Source: Anaerolineae bacterium (lineage in GTDB: Bacteria; Chloroflexota; Anaerolineae; Aggregatilineales; J027). From it: a stretch of 64,000 nt of DNA. The DNA lies in contig JAIOHL010000078.1 in NCBI GenBank assembly GCA_019913005.1, positions 1 through 64,000 on the forward strand, in the 5' to 3' direction. The position numbers and the translations under genes were made by a program. This document shows positions 36,858 through 46,169 of this stretch, one piece after another (the first letter of the stretch is position 1; every line of letters begins with the position of its first letter). Below the pieces are notes generated by a model. The model was not told where the DNA came from, did not search any database, and worked only from the letters and a program-made list of their open reading frames with translations.

Positions 36858-37718
36858 TTATTGAGGTGTAACCTCTTCCGTTGCCTCTGTTTCATCTCCA
36901 CCCTCTACTTCCGGGTTGGCTTGGTCACTGTAAAACACAATCACATCCCGCAGGCGACTGCTAATTAGCATTCCCTCTTCAGCCGCTGTGTGCCCTTGTC
37001 CCTTTGTGTCAACGATGAGTATTGGCGTGCGCTGTAAGTTTAACGCACTGCCGCCAAATGCCGCGTTGAGGGCTGTCACCAATTCGGGTGAGGCCTTACC
37101 AGTGATCCACATAAACTGTTCGGTGGATTCAAATCCCTGCCCCTCGGCCCATGCTGTAAGGTCATCGAGTTCGTCCAACGGACTGACATTGAGATTAAGG
37201 TAGACCACTTCATATGCCACACTATCAAGGCGGAACTGGCGATCAGTGTCACGGGCAAAGGCTAACTGCTCTTGACAGGGTATACAGCCCAACGACATTG
37301 GCAGCAGAACGATAATCTTGCCCTCAAAACTGCTCAACGATTCCTCCTGTCCCTCAATGGTAGTGAAGGGCAGTTCCAACCAATTCCCCGGATAAATGAT
37401 GTTGCCAAGAATATCATTCTCTGGGGCATCAGTGGCCGTTGGGGGTGGTTGAGGGCTGCGCAGGCGGATAGGGGCTTGCGTCGGTGGGGCGATGGAGGTT
37501 TGGTATGCGCTTAAGGTTTGTTCAAAGGATTGGGTGGCATTAGAAACAGCGTTACGGGTCGCGGCTTGTTGGGTTTCACCCAATTGCACAGCGTTATCAA
37601 GAACATTGAGGGTGCGACGTGGGCCGGGGGTTGGATCATCGTCCCCCAAACATGCGACCAATGTCAGCATCAACAGGGTGATGACGGCCCCAATTGAAAG
37701 AAATCTGGTTATCCGCAT
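36858..37718 (-). CDS. Thioredoxin-like (peroxiredoxin/TlpA) lipoprotein
   Basis: The signal peptide ends in lipobox LVAC. A spacer of about 90 residues is followed by a thioredoxin-like domain with LPMSLGCIPCQEQLAFARDTD, where the CxxC is C-I-P-C. It resembles AhpC/TSA-like proteins that reduce peroxide or disulfides at the cell surface. The start at 37718 follows GGGAGA; the longer frame reaches into the upstream gene. It lies 22 nt behind the glycosyltransferase-like gene. Confidence 0.8.
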   Translation of the reverse strand: MRITRFLSIGAVITLLMLTLVACLGDDDPTPGPRRTLNVLDNAVQLGETQQAATRNAVSNATQSFEQTLSAYQTSIAPPTQAPIRLRSPQPPPTATDAPENDILGNIIYPGNWLELPFTTIEGQEESLSSFEGKIIVLLPMSLGCIPCQEQLAFARDTDRQFRLDSVAYEVVYLNLNVSPLDELDDLTAWAEGQGFESTEQFMWITGKASPELVTALNAAFGGSALNLQRTPILIVDTKGQGHTAAEEGMLISSRLRDVIVFYSDQANPEVEGGDETEATEEVTPQ

Positions 37719-37740
37719 GGTTGTCTCCCGCAAATTGTGG

Positions 37741-39597
37741 TCAGCGCACCTGCACCGTCCCGATAATGAGATACTCTTGTGATATAGCACTATCTGTCAG
37801 AATATGCAAGATTTGCCCATCGGCAGAGTTATACACTTTGACGGCCAATGAATAGTCGCCATGTGGCAAATCTTTGGGAATTTTTAGTGCATGGCTGTCC
37901 AGCACCACCTGATTGGGCGTCCAAGAATTGGTGGTGGATTGTCCATTTTGTGGGGCACTGTCGTGTTGAGCGCGAAGGACATCATTGCCATCGAGCAAGA
38001 ATACGGAGATGCTGTAACTAATGGTGAGCTTTTCGGCGGCGCTCCACCACAAACTGACGGTTAATGGTTCTCCTCGCCTAACCTCAAAGGCCGTTTTCAC
38101 GCGATGTAAACGGATGGAATCGCCAAAAATCCCCAGAACCTCATCACTCGTCGGCAGGCGATCATAATGATACCAGTCAATCGGTGACCCAAGATGATAA
38201 AAGCGGCGTATGGCGGTTTGGGTATATCCGTAATTTTGATAGATGCTGTCCATTTCGTATGGCCCATCACCCCAATAGGCGACCCAGAAACCGTTATTGG
38301 CCTGAAGCAAATCTTGTACAGGCCCTTGAAAATAGATGCCGTAGTCAATACGCCATTGATTCAGCGAAATGATCTGCGTGTCAGGGGGTAAATAGCGCCG
38401 AAGATAATAACCGAGGGCTTTGTCGCCGCCTCGCACGTCCATCAAAACCGGCTCACCTGCTGGGTAATTTTGGGCGACATAGCGGGCCATTGTGCGCCAA
38501 TCGGGTTGAACATAGCGCGAATCGGTGCTGGCAAGCCCATTCACCAAGACCAGTGCCGCAAGGATAACACGTCCGGGTGGACGAAAAGACACGATGCCAT
38601 GCCCCGCGAGAATGGCAATGGGCAGCAGCAGCAGGGCCAAATTACGATCTGTCAGCACCGTCACCAGCGGATAGACCACAATCGAGATGGCAATCGGCAC
38701 CCCCAACCATAACACCGGATACCACACAGCGGGGGATTGATTCCATTGCAGGCGATTTTTGAATGATAGGCTTCCGACCAATATCAATCCAATTCCCAAG
38801 ATGACGGGCCTGCCTAAGTAATCAATGGTCAGGGCGTCAGCGGTATCCCACGATAAGGCCATAGAATGGAGGATGCCTTCGGGTCGAATCAATAATTGAT
38901 GTACTGCAACGAAGGCCCAAGGCGTGAAGGCCAGCAGTGATAGACCCATGATGCTGAGTAAGTGCCGGATGCGCCTTCGTGGAGACAGTACCAGCGTGGC
39001 GTAGATGACCTGAACCGGCAAGATGAGGGTGGTGTAATAATGGGTATAGACACCCGCGATGATGAGCGCGGCATAAAGCAAAGTGCGTCGGCGGGCCGGG
39101 TTTTCCAGCCATAATAGAAATACGAAACTGCTGGCGGCCATCCACATAAAGGCGAGGGGGTAATGCCGTACTTCTTGCGAGAGCAAAATGTGTTTATCGG
39201 CAATCGCCAAAACTAGCCCTGCTGCGATTCCGGCAGATGGCGAGAATAGCTTGCGCCCAATACGATCTACCAGCGCGATGGTCAAAAGGGCCGGACAGAC
39301 CGCCCAAAAGCGCATCGGAATTTCGGTGTCCCCCGCGACCTGCCGCCATGCACTGAGCGTTACGAAATATAATGGGGGGTGTAGATCATCTACTAAATTA
39401 CGGGTGACAAGTGCTGGGCTACTGGGTTCGGTGAATTCAACCGACCACCCCTCATCGCCCCATAAGCCATTCGCGTCGAGGTGGTGTATACGCGGGTACG
39501 CTGCCAATAGCAAAACAAGCACGGAACCAAGCAGGGCCAGTCGTGATGGTAGTTTTTCTGAGTCTAGTTTTTTGGAATTTCGCTTAAACTTTAACAT
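37741..39597 (-). CDS. GT-C glycosyltransferase-like membrane protein (GT39/ArnT-like)
   Basis: The protein has about ten membrane helices. The first periplasmic loop carries LWGDEGWSVEFTEPS, the acidic catalytic segment of GT-C lipid-linked mannosyltransferases. A soluble beta domain of about 180 residues closes the chain. It probably transfers a sugar from a polyprenyl phosphate donor on the outer face of the membrane. The start is uncertain: ATG at 39597, or GTG at 39633, which would overlap the divergent gene. Confidence 0.8.
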   Translation of the reverse strand: MLKFKRNSKKLDSEKLPSRLALLGSVLVLLLAAYPRIHHLDANGLWGDEGWSVEFTEPSSPALVTRNLVDDLHPPLYFVTLSAWRQVAGDTEIPMRFWAVCPALLTIALVDRIGRKLFSPSAGIAAGLVLAIADKHILLSQEVRHYPLAFMWMAASSFVFLLWLENPARRRTLLYAALIIAGVYTHYYTTLILPVQVIYATLVLSPRRRIRHLLSIMGLSLLAFTPWAFVAVHQLLIRPEGILHSMALSWDTADALTIDYLGRPVILGIGLILVGSLSFKNRLQWNQSPAVWYPVLWLGVPIAISIVVYPLVTVLTDRNLALLLLPIAILAGHGIVSFRPPGRVILAALVLVNGLASTDSRYVQPDWRTMARYVAQNYPAGEPVLMDVRGGDKALGYYLRRYLPPDTQIISLNQWRIDYGIYFQGPVQDLLQANNGFWVAYWGDGPYEMDSIYQNYGYTQTAIRRFYHLGSPIDWYHYDRLPTSDEVLGIFGDSIRLHRVKTAFEVRRGEPLTVSLWWSAAEKLTISYSISVFLLDGNDVLRAQHDSAPQNGQSTTNSWTPNQVVLDSHALKIPKDLPHGDYSLAVKVYNSADGQILHILTDSAISQEYLIIGTVQVR

Positions 39598-39623
39598 ATC
39601 GAGTTGTGATGGAAAGGAATATT

Positions 39624-40955
39624 GTGGTGACACCTGAATCTTATCGTAACCCTGCTCATCAACGCCGCCTTATCATACCAGCACTTCTGACGGTATGGGG
39701 ATTGTTATTCTCTGTACTGCTGGTGGTTAATTTGACCGCATCTGCACAAGGAGGCATAACCACGACCCCTACACCGTTTGGTGATGATTGGTATACGCAA
39801 ACCACACAATGGGATTTGCCCTACTATTTGCCCGGCACCAGTGAGGGTGATGCCACATGGATGGTCAGCGAAAGCGAATTTGAAAGCTACTATCCTAACG
39901 GGTTTACTTTTTCAACGGTTGCCACCAGTGATAAAGGTCAGACCGTCCAAGCCTCAGTGATTTGGTCACATGTCCCCGGTAAACTGACTCGACGCGATGC
40001 CGAGATTGACACTCGAACGGGTTATGTCTCGATGCGCTGGCGTCCGGATGAATCTTTGCCGCCATGGGTCGCCGTCAATTTCTATTGGAGCTTCGCCGAT
40101 AGTCAGGGCAATCGCTATCGCACCGACTGGATTTTGGGCAATGAGTATGCCGATTCTGGCGATGAATGGGAGCGCATTGAATCCGACGACGTGATTGTTT
40201 ATATTCAATCGGGCTTGTCTGAAGAAATCTTGGATTTGACTGTGGCGGCAGTCGCAGAACAACATGAGACCTTTATCGCGGCATGGGGGGAACCTCTGCC
40301 CTATATTCCGCGCGTCATTCTCTTTTCCAACCAAACGGATTTCCAGCGGTGGCGGGATGCGTTCGGTGGCAGTAGTGTGATAGGGCAGACTTCCGATGAC
40401 TGGGGTGCGACGGTGCAGGTTATTTCAGATGAAGATTCCCATCGCCTCGCCTATGGCACAGTGTTGCACGAAATTGGGCATCTCTATCAATTTCATATGG
40501 CCCCGGATGCTTTCCCGGCTGGTTCATGGTTTACGGAAGGCAATGCGACTTTTTTTGAACTCGATCAGCAATACGGCTATGTCCGGCGCGTGCGGAATCT
40601 GGCTCGATATGACGAATTGCCCATTTTGTTGGAAGGTGACGGCCCGATTTCTTTTGAAACAGGGCCAGACGGACAAGGGCGCTTGGGGTATGATATTGGC
40701 TACACGTTTTTTGTGTGGCTGACCGATACTTTTGGATTGGAAGCTCATCATCAACTTATCCATGAATTGGGGGCAGGCACACCCCGTAATGATGCCTTGC
40801 AGATTGTTACGGGCATGTCGCTGGTGGATATGGAAACGGCGTGGCGTGAATCGTTGGGAGCGGATGGCCCTCCGCCGACGCTGATTCCAACGCAACCTTA
40901 TCGCTTTCCACCGACGGTGACGCCCTTCCAATATTCGACCAGTACGGCCCAGTAA
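39624..40955 (+). CDS. Secreted gluzincin metalloprotease (peptidase MA-like)
   Basis: An N-terminal membrane/signal segment is followed by a beta-rich domain and a catalytic domain. The catalytic domain has the zinc motif HEIGHLYQFH (about residue 285) and a downstream WFTEGNATFFE giving the third ligand Glu, as in the peptidase MA (gluzincin) group. The C-terminus is Thr/Pro-rich. The GTG at 39624 is chosen because AAGGA lies 5 nt before it; ATG at 39609 has no such site. It is divergent from the glycosyltransferase-like gene with almost no gap. Confidence 0.82.
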   Translation: MVTPESYRNPAHQRRLIIPALLTVWGLLFSVLLVVNLTASAQGGITTTPTPFGDDWYTQTTQWDLPYYLPGTSEGDATWMVSESEFESYYPNGFTFSTVATSDKGQTVQASVIWSHVPGKLTRRDAEIDTRTGYVSMRWRPDESLPPWVAVNFYWSFADSQGNRYRTDWILGNEYADSGDEWERIESDDVIVYIQSGLSEEILDLTVAAVAEQHETFIAAWGEPLPYIPRVILFSNQTDFQRWRDAFGGSSVIGQTSDDWGATVQVISDEDSHRLAYGTVLHEIGHLYQFHMAPDAFPAGSWFTEGNATFFELDQQYGYVRRVRNLARYDELPILLEGDGPISFETGPDGQGRLGYDIGYTFFVWLTDTFGLEAHHQLIHELGAGTPRNDALQIVTGMSLVDMETAWRESLGADGPPPTLIPTQPYRFPPTVTPFQYSTSTAQ

Positions 40956-41021
40956 ATCTTTACCCATGTGGTTAGTGTGGGGTGGTTGGTTCAATCAATC
41001 GCCCCTTATGAAAGACAAGCC

Positions 41022-42059
41022 ATGCCTCAAGCCATTTTGACCTGTGACCCGGATTCCGTTGACCTTGCCCGACATGAATTAAAGGAAGCTGCCGCAAATG
41101 CCCATATTGAAGAAATTTTGTCCCCCGGCGTACTGCTGGTTGAACTAGGGGATTCCTTTTGGGAGTTTGCCGAAAAATGGCATCAACAGCCGCCCATTTT
41201 TGTGCGCCATCTTTGCCCCGTCCAAGTGACCGTATCATTACATTCCAACCCGCAGGATTTAGACGACCTATTGCAGGCTGTCGCGGTGGAATTTAATGAA
41301 TTAATTGACCCTGAACTGTCGTTTTCGGTGCAAACCCGTATTTTGACCAAAGACTATCCCCTTAAGCCTTTTGATGTGAACACCGCCCTTGCCAATCTGA
41401 TTCATGAGTCTACCGATGCCCCACTAGATGTCCGTAAGCCCCTACAAATTTTGTCAGTAGTGGTCGCCCAAAACCCACCCGTTGCCTATCTTGGCCTTTC
41501 GCCAACGCTGCTGAATATCTCGGATTGGGCCGGGGGGATGCGCCGTTTTATGCACGAAGACGAACAAATCAGCCGCGCCGAGTTTAAGTTATTAGAAGCA
41601 CTAGAGGTCTTTAAAATTGAACTACCTGTGCGTGGGTTGGCCCTCGATCTGGGTGCTGCGCCGGGTGGGTGGACACGCATTTTGCGACAAAAAGAGCAGT
41701 ATGTCACCGCGATTGACCCGGCCCGCTTGGATATTCGGCTCAAGGGGGACGATGGGATTCGGTATTTACGCATGACCGCCCAAGCCTATCTCAAAGATGA
41801 GCCAGATTTTTATGACCTGATTGTCAACGATATGCGCATGGATGCTCGTGATTCAGCCCGTATCATGGTTTCCTATGCCACATTTCTCTATCCACACGGG
41901 GCAGGGTTGATGACGCTCAAATTGCCCGAAGAAGATCGGCAGCCTGTTCTTAAACAGACCTTCGATATTTTGCGCAAAGCCTATGTCATTGCCGGGGCAC
42001 GTCAGTTGTTTCATAATCGCAGTGAAATTACGGTCTATCTGAAACCCACAAAACGCTAA
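41022..42059 (+). CDS. FtsJ/RlmM-like RNA 2'-O-methyltransferase
   Basis: An N-terminal THUMP-like region (1-150) precedes an RrmJ/FtsJ Rossmann domain with SRAEFKLLEAL, SAM motif LDLGAAPGGWTRIL, VNDMRMD, LKLPEEDRQ and SEITVYLK. Together these give the K-D-K-E tetrad of 2'-O-methyltransferases. This order resembles RlmM (23S C2498), although membership of that exact family is inference. ATG at 41022 gives the natural start MPQAILTCD; no strong ribosome-binding site is seen. Confidence 0.87.
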   Translation: MPQAILTCDPDSVDLARHELKEAAANAHIEEILSPGVLLVELGDSFWEFAEKWHQQPPIFVRHLCPVQVTVSLHSNPQDLDDLLQAVAVEFNELIDPELSFSVQTRILTKDYPLKPFDVNTALANLIHESTDAPLDVRKPLQILSVVVAQNPPVAYLGLSPTLLNISDWAGGMRRFMHEDEQISRAEFKLLEALEVFKIELPVRGLALDLGAAPGGWTRILRQKEQYVTAIDPARLDIRLKGDDGIRYLRMTAQAYLKDEPDFYDLIVNDMRMDARDSARIMVSYATFLYPHGAGLMTLKLPEEDRQPVLKQTFDILRKAYVIAGARQLFHNRSEITVYLKPTKR

Positions 42060-42126
42060 TGTTATTTGTTTGTAATCTATTCCATGCTAGAATATTGGGC
42101 CATGGTTACGTCAAGGTGGTAACACC

Positions 42127-42675
42127 ATGAGTCAGCTAACACCTGATGAAGTGCTGTTGGGGTTGTTAGCAGTTCAACCGAGTCATGGCTATCAATTATT
42201 GGAGCATTTTCGTGACCCGGCTCGATTGGGGCAGGTCTGGAATTTAAGCACCAGTCAGTTGTATGCCGTCCTCAAGCGCCTTGAACAGCAGGGCCTAATT
42301 GTGGGGCAGGCGATTGAGGTCATTAATGCGCCAACGCGCACCGAATACACACTCACCGCAGCGGGGCGGGATCGTTTTGAAACATGGCTGCACAATCCAT
42401 CTCCCTCCTCAAGTGTCCGGCGCGTGCGGGTCGAATTTCTGAGCCGATTGTATATTGCCCGTTTGCAGAATAGGCCGACAGCCGCATTGGTGTGGTATCA
42501 AAAAACGGCATGTATTACAGCTCATCGTCATTTACTGGCTCAATGTGACCAAACAGCACCGGGGATTGGCTATTTGGCAGTGGAATTGCAGATTGCCCAA
42601 CTCGGTGCCATTTTGCAGTGGATTGACCGCTGCGAGCTTGTCCCGTTCCATGAGGAGAAATTAGATGAAACGTAA
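42127..42675 (+). CDS. PadR-family transcriptional regulator
   Basis: Residues 1-80 form the PadR winged helix (LLGLLAVQPSHGYQLLEHF, then LSTSQLYAVLKRLEQQGLI and TEYTLTAAGRDRFETWL), and a helical dimerisation domain follows. The ligand is unknown. Its last 11 bases overlap the ModA-like gene, so it is probably cotranscribed with the molybdate transporter and may control it in place of ModE. Confidence 0.9.
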   Translation: MSQLTPDEVLLGLLAVQPSHGYQLLEHFRDPARLGQVWNLSTSQLYAVLKRLEQQGLIVGQAIEVINAPTRTEYTLTAAGRDRFETWLHNPSPSSSVRRVRVEFLSRLYIARLQNRPTAALVWYQKTACITAHRHLLAQCDQTAPGIGYLAVELQIAQLGAILQWIDRCELVPFHEEKLDET

Positions 42676-43921
42676 TGCTTTGTCCATGATTTTGGCAGTT
42701 GCATTGGTGGCGCTTTTTGCTCCCCGTCATGCCCTCGCCCAAGACACAACCCTAACAGTTTTTGCAGCCGCGTCACTGACCGATTCCTTTGAAGAAATTG
42801 GTGAATCATTTGAGGCCGCCAATCCCGGAGTAAAAGTCGAATTTCAATTTGGGGCATCATCCGATCTCGCCGCCCAGTTAGCCGAGGGTGCGCCTGCCGA
42901 TATTTTTGCGAGTGCCAATAATCGGCAAATGCAAGTAGCGAAAGATGCGGGTCGGATTGAAGGCAAAACATACACGTTCGTCAAAAATCGTTTGGTAGTG
43001 ATTGTACCTGCCGATAATCCTGCTGGAATTGAATCCTTGCATGATTTGGCGAATGATGGGGTGCTACTGGTAGTCGTAGCGGAAGGCGCTCCGATACGCG
43101 ATTACACTAATGCGATGGTGGAAAAATTGGTGAATGTGTCGGGCTATGGCGAAGAGTTTAAGACCACCTTTTTTAATAATGTCGTTTCTGAAGAGGACAC
43201 CGTGCGGCAAGTTACGGCAAAGGTCGCATTAGGGGAAGCCGATGCAGGTTTGGTCTATGTTTCGGATGTCACCCCCGATATTGCTGAGGACGTTAAAACG
43301 ATTGCTGTGCCCGACGCGTACAACACACTGGCGACCTATCCAATTGGCATCACCAACGATTCTACCAATAAAGAGTTAGCCCAAGCTTTCATTGATTATG
43401 TGCTCTCCGATGCGGGTCAGGATACCTTAGTGGCTTGGAATTTTATCTCAGTGCGAATTCCAGAAATCCCGAATACCGTCAGCCTACCTGCCGATGGCGC
43501 CCTGCATGTGGGGGGGCAGGTTTATAATCCACTCATTTTGACTATGGATAATCTACGGGCTTATCCCTCACAAACCGTCGAAGTGACGTATCTCAGCGGT
43601 GAGGATACTGTTAATGCAAGTTTCACAGGGGTGCTGTTGTGGGATATTTTGAGCAGCGCACAGGTCAATTTTAATGCCGACGTAGGCAATGATAAATTAG
43701 GCTTCTATATCGTGGTGACAGGCAGCAATGGCTTTGAAGCTGTCATTGCATGGGGTGAGATTGATCCTGAATTTGGCAATCAACCGATCTTGGTGGCCTA
43801 TGAAAAAGATGGAACGGCTTTGGACTCTGCCCAATTGGTGGTTCCCGGTGATAGTCGGGGTGGCCGTTATGTAAGTGGTTTGGTCAGCCTAGAAGTGCGC
43901 GACGCCCCTTCTGTAGAATAG
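42665..43921 (+). CDS. modA: Molybdate-binding ModA fused to a sulfite-oxidase-like molybdopterin domain
   Basis: A signal peptide (about 1-25) is followed by the ModA periplasmic-binding protein fold (26-260: TVFAAASLTDSFEEIG, GASSDLAAQLAEGAPADIFAS). From about residue 275 to the end, a beta-rich domain (LILTMDNLRAYPSQTVEVTYL, GVLLWDILSSA) matches the Oxidored_molyb fold. This looks like a substrate-binding protein joined to a molybdopterin-binding-like domain. No lipobox is seen. It ends in TAG and is followed 6 nt later by modB. Confidence 0.82.
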   Translation: MKRNALSMILAVALVALFAPRHALAQDTTLTVFAAASLTDSFEEIGESFEAANPGVKVEFQFGASSDLAAQLAEGAPADIFASANNRQMQVAKDAGRIEGKTYTFVKNRLVVIVPADNPAGIESLHDLANDGVLLVVVAEGAPIRDYTNAMVEKLVNVSGYGEEFKTTFFNNVVSEEDTVRQVTAKVALGEADAGLVYVSDVTPDIAEDVKTIAVPDAYNTLATYPIGITNDSTNKELAQAFIDYVLSDAGQDTLVAWNFISVRIPEIPNTVSLPADGALHVGGQVYNPLILTMDNLRAYPSQTVEVTYLSGEDTVNASFTGVLLWDILSSAQVNFNADVGNDKLGFYIVVTGSNGFEAVIAWGEIDPEFGNQPILVAYEKDGTALDSAQLVVPGDSRGGRYVSGLVSLEVRDAPSVE

Positions 43922-43927
43922 GATTCA

Positions 43928-44821
43928 ATGGATATCCAAGAGACGAACGTGAGCCGGGGTGATGTGCGTGTCACCCCTTTTCACAAAATGCCCCATGTTT
44001 TGCAGGGTTTCCGATGGCTAATCAACCTATTGGGGAAAAGCGGCCTTGCCCTGTTGTTTCTGTTGGCGATTCTGTTGATCGCCTTGCCTTTAGGTTCTCT
44101 CATTTACCGCGTCTACCAAGAACAGGCATGGGAAGCGGGCGCCGACCCACTGTTGCCCCAAGCCATATCCCTGACTTTCCAGACCACTGCCGTAAGTCTC
44201 GCCCTGATTTTGCTGCTTGGCACGCCATTAGCCTATGTCCTGTCGCGGGGTCGCTTTTGGGGTCGGCGATTGCTGAATGTCCTAGTCGAATTGCCCATTG
44301 TGTTGCCCCCGGCGGTGGCTGGCTTCGCACTGTTGGTCACATTCGGCAGGCGTGGGTTACTTGGCCCGACGCTTATGGATGTGGGCATTCGATTGACCTT
44401 TACCCGCTATGCTGTCATTTTGGCCCAAACCTTTGTGGCAATGCCGTTTTATGTGCGTTCGGCCCAAGTCGGGTTTAATCATGTGGATCGTGAAATCGAG
44501 GCCGCTGCTTTAGTGGATGGCGCTTCACGCTGGCGTCGTTTCTGGTTGGTCACCCTACCTCTTTCCAGCCGGGCCTTGCTGACAGGGGCTTTGATGAGTT
44601 GGGCAAGGGCACTGGGTGAATTTGGGGCGACTATTTTGTTCGCGGGCAGTGCGCCGGGACGTACCCAAACCATGACGCTGTTGATTTATAAGACCTATCA
44701 GCAGAATATTCCAGCCGCCCTTTGGACAGCCCTGATTTTGATTGGTATTGCCGCCAGTGTCTTGTTTGTGGTACAGCTATTGAGCCGGGAAGACCGTGAG
44801 GATTCTGCTACGTCTCGTTAA
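43928..44821 (+). CDS. modB: Molybdate ABC transporter permease ModB
   Basis: The protein has six membrane helices and the EAA loop that contacts the ATPase (IEAAALVDGASRWRRFWLVTLP). LPPAVAGFALLVTFGRRG and RALGEFGATILFAGS are typical of ModB. No ModC ATPase gene follows; the next gene is on the opposite strand. The ATPase must therefore be encoded elsewhere. Its 3' end overlaps the flavodoxin-like gene by 14 nt. Confidence 0.93.
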   Translation: MDIQETNVSRGDVRVTPFHKMPHVLQGFRWLINLLGKSGLALLFLLAILLIALPLGSLIYRVYQEQAWEAGADPLLPQAISLTFQTTAVSLALILLLGTPLAYVLSRGRFWGRRLLNVLVELPIVLPPAVAGFALLVTFGRRGLLGPTLMDVGIRLTFTRYAVILAQTFVAMPFYVRSAQVGFNHVDREIEAAALVDGASRWRRFWLVTLPLSSRALLTGALMSWARALGEFGATILFAGSAPGRTQTMTLLIYKTYQQNIPAALWTALILIGIAASVLFVVQLLSREDREDSATSR

Positions 44822-45344
44822 TCAACTGGAGATAGAGTTGGTTGACCCAAGTGTGAACGGCGTTTAAATCCCGCCAATCCCCCCGTTCCCCAAAGGTAAT
44901 AATCAGTAGTACACGCCATAATACATTCAGTCGTCTAAATGCAACCGCCCCGGCGAAATGCTCCATTGCAATGGGTTCAATGTTGGGGTAGGGCCTCAAG
45001 CCTCCACGAACCCACTTCTCAACAAGGGCATGATTTTTGGGAGTGGGCTTTCTCATTTGGGCGCCAACACTGAATACTGCGACTGGGCAAGACTCCAAAA
45101 TGCTCGTGTTTTGTTGGATAAAACGAACAGCGGATGGCATCATGCGCCGGAAGTAAATTGCGCTACCCAACACAATCACGTCATAGCCGCCTGCGTTTGA
45201 CACCTTTTTTACTGCGGCGGTTTCTACCCCTATTCCCTTAAGGCGGAGAGTCTCGGCTATCTGCTCGGCTATTTCGCGGGTTGTGCCGCCGCGTGAGGCA
45301 TAGACAACCAAAATACGCTTCGTTTTGGGTAATTCGCTCATCAA
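44808..45344 (-). CDS. Flavodoxin-like protein (HemG/protoporphyrinogen oxidase type)
   Basis: The 178-residue protein begins KRILVVYASRGGTTREIAEQIAE, the FMN phosphate loop of the flavodoxin fold, and contains DVIVLGSAIYFRRMMPSAVRFI. This resembles HemG and menaquinone-dependent protoporphyrinogen oxidases rather than electron-carrier flavodoxins. The C-terminal part is basic and hydrophobic. It converges on modB with a 14-nt overlap. Confidence 0.85.
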   Translation of the reverse strand: MMSELPKTKRILVVYASRGGTTREIAEQIAETLRLKGIGVETAAVKKVSNAGGYDVIVLGSAIYFRRMMPSAVRFIQQNTSILESCPVAVFSVGAQMRKPTPKNHALVEKWVRGGLRPYPNIEPIAMEHFAGAVAFRRLNVLWRVLLIITFGERGDWRDLNAVHTWVNQLYLQLINET

Positions 45345-45418
45345 GGGTCATTTCCCTAATTTCGAGTTTTGACTCTAAAAATGACTGTAGATGAAATGTT
45401 TTGGGGCGGCAAGCGAGT

Positions 45419-45440
45419 AAGTCACTGGTTTAGGTGACTT
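45419..45440. repeat. Short inverted repeat upstream of gntR-type gene
   Basis: AAGTCAC (45419-45425) and GTGACTT (45434-45440) form a perfect 7-bp repeat 14 bp before the -35 element. It may be a regulator site or a weak terminator. Confidence 0.35.
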
Positions 45441-45453
45441 TGTTCTGTATATC

Positions 45454-45483
45454 TTGACAGAAAATCGTATACGATTATACAAT
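45454..45483 (+). promoter_or_regulatory. Promoter with a GntR/FCD-type operator between -35 and -10
   Basis: TTGACA (45454-45459) is a perfect -35 element, and TACAAT (45478-45483, 18-bp spacer) or TATACA (16-bp spacer) serves as -10. The 12-bp perfect palindrome ATCGTATACGAT (45464-45475) sits inside the spacer and fits the GT-AC core recognised by FCD-type GntR regulators. A bound regulator would block this promoter, so autorepression by the gene at 45517 is likely. Confidence 0.7.
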
Positions 45484-45516
45484 TATACGAATGATGCGGA
45501 TTATTGGAGGGGATGA

Positions 45517-46158
45517 TTGGTACTAGCCAAAAACACTGCCGAGCATGTGGCGGAATATCTTCGGATGGCAATTCTACACGGAGAGATCAAAAGTAATGAA
45601 CCCCTGCGCCAAGACAAAATCGCTGAAGAACTAGGCATCAGCAAGATTCCTATCCGCGAGGCTTTGGTACAACTCAAAGCCGAAGGGTTGGTAACACTGC
45701 ACCCCAATCGCGGCGCTTTTGTTTCGAGCTTAAATGCAGCAGAGGCAGGTGAGATTTATACCATCCGCATCGCCCTAGAAACCGTCGCCCTTGAATCGGC
45801 GACTCCACATCATACACCAGCCCAATTGATGCAGGCCGAAAATACACTGCGGGTGATGGATGTCGAGACCGATGTGGCCCGCTGGGCAGAACTGAATTGG
45901 CAGTTTCACGCCCAACTGTACCAAGCCGCCCAACTGCCCCGGTTGATAAGCATCTTGGAACCCCTACATGTCAATGTGGCGCGTTATCTGGTGTTATATC
46001 TCAATAACCTCGGCTACCAAGCCACTTCACAGGGCGAACATTACGCGATTTTGCAAGCCTGCCGTGCTGGAAATGTGACTGAAGCGGTTCAATTACTCCA
46101 GCAGCACCTCCAATCGGCCTCCACTACCTTAGCGGCTTTTTTAATGTCAGAAATGTAA
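45517..46158 (+). CDS. GntR-family (FCD/FadR subfamily) transcriptional regulator
   Basis: The winged helix (residues about 5-70: EYLRMAILHGEIKSNEPLRQ, ELGISKIPIREALVQLKAEGLV) is followed by an all-helical FCD ligand-binding domain, with likely metal-binding Asp/His positions (ELNWQFHAQLYQ, HYAILQACRAGN). The TTG at 45517 is the start because GGAGG lies 6 nt before it. The palindrome in its own promoter and the 11-nt gap to the SHMT-like gene indicate that it controls that gene. Confidence 0.93.
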   Translation: MVLAKNTAEHVAEYLRMAILHGEIKSNEPLRQDKIAEELGISKIPIREALVQLKAEGLVTLHPNRGAFVSSLNAAEAGEIYTIRIALETVALESATPHHTPAQLMQAENTLRVMDVETDVARWAELNWQFHAQLYQAAQLPRLISILEPLHVNVARYLVLYLNNLGYQATSQGEHYAILQACRAGNVTEAVQLLQQHLQSASTTLAAFLMSEM

Positions 46159-46169
46159 AGGAATAGGGC

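Noticed and set aside
43922-44821. ModC ATPase fused to ModB
   Set aside because: The frame has only permease helices and no Walker motif; no ABC ATPase is present in the cluster.
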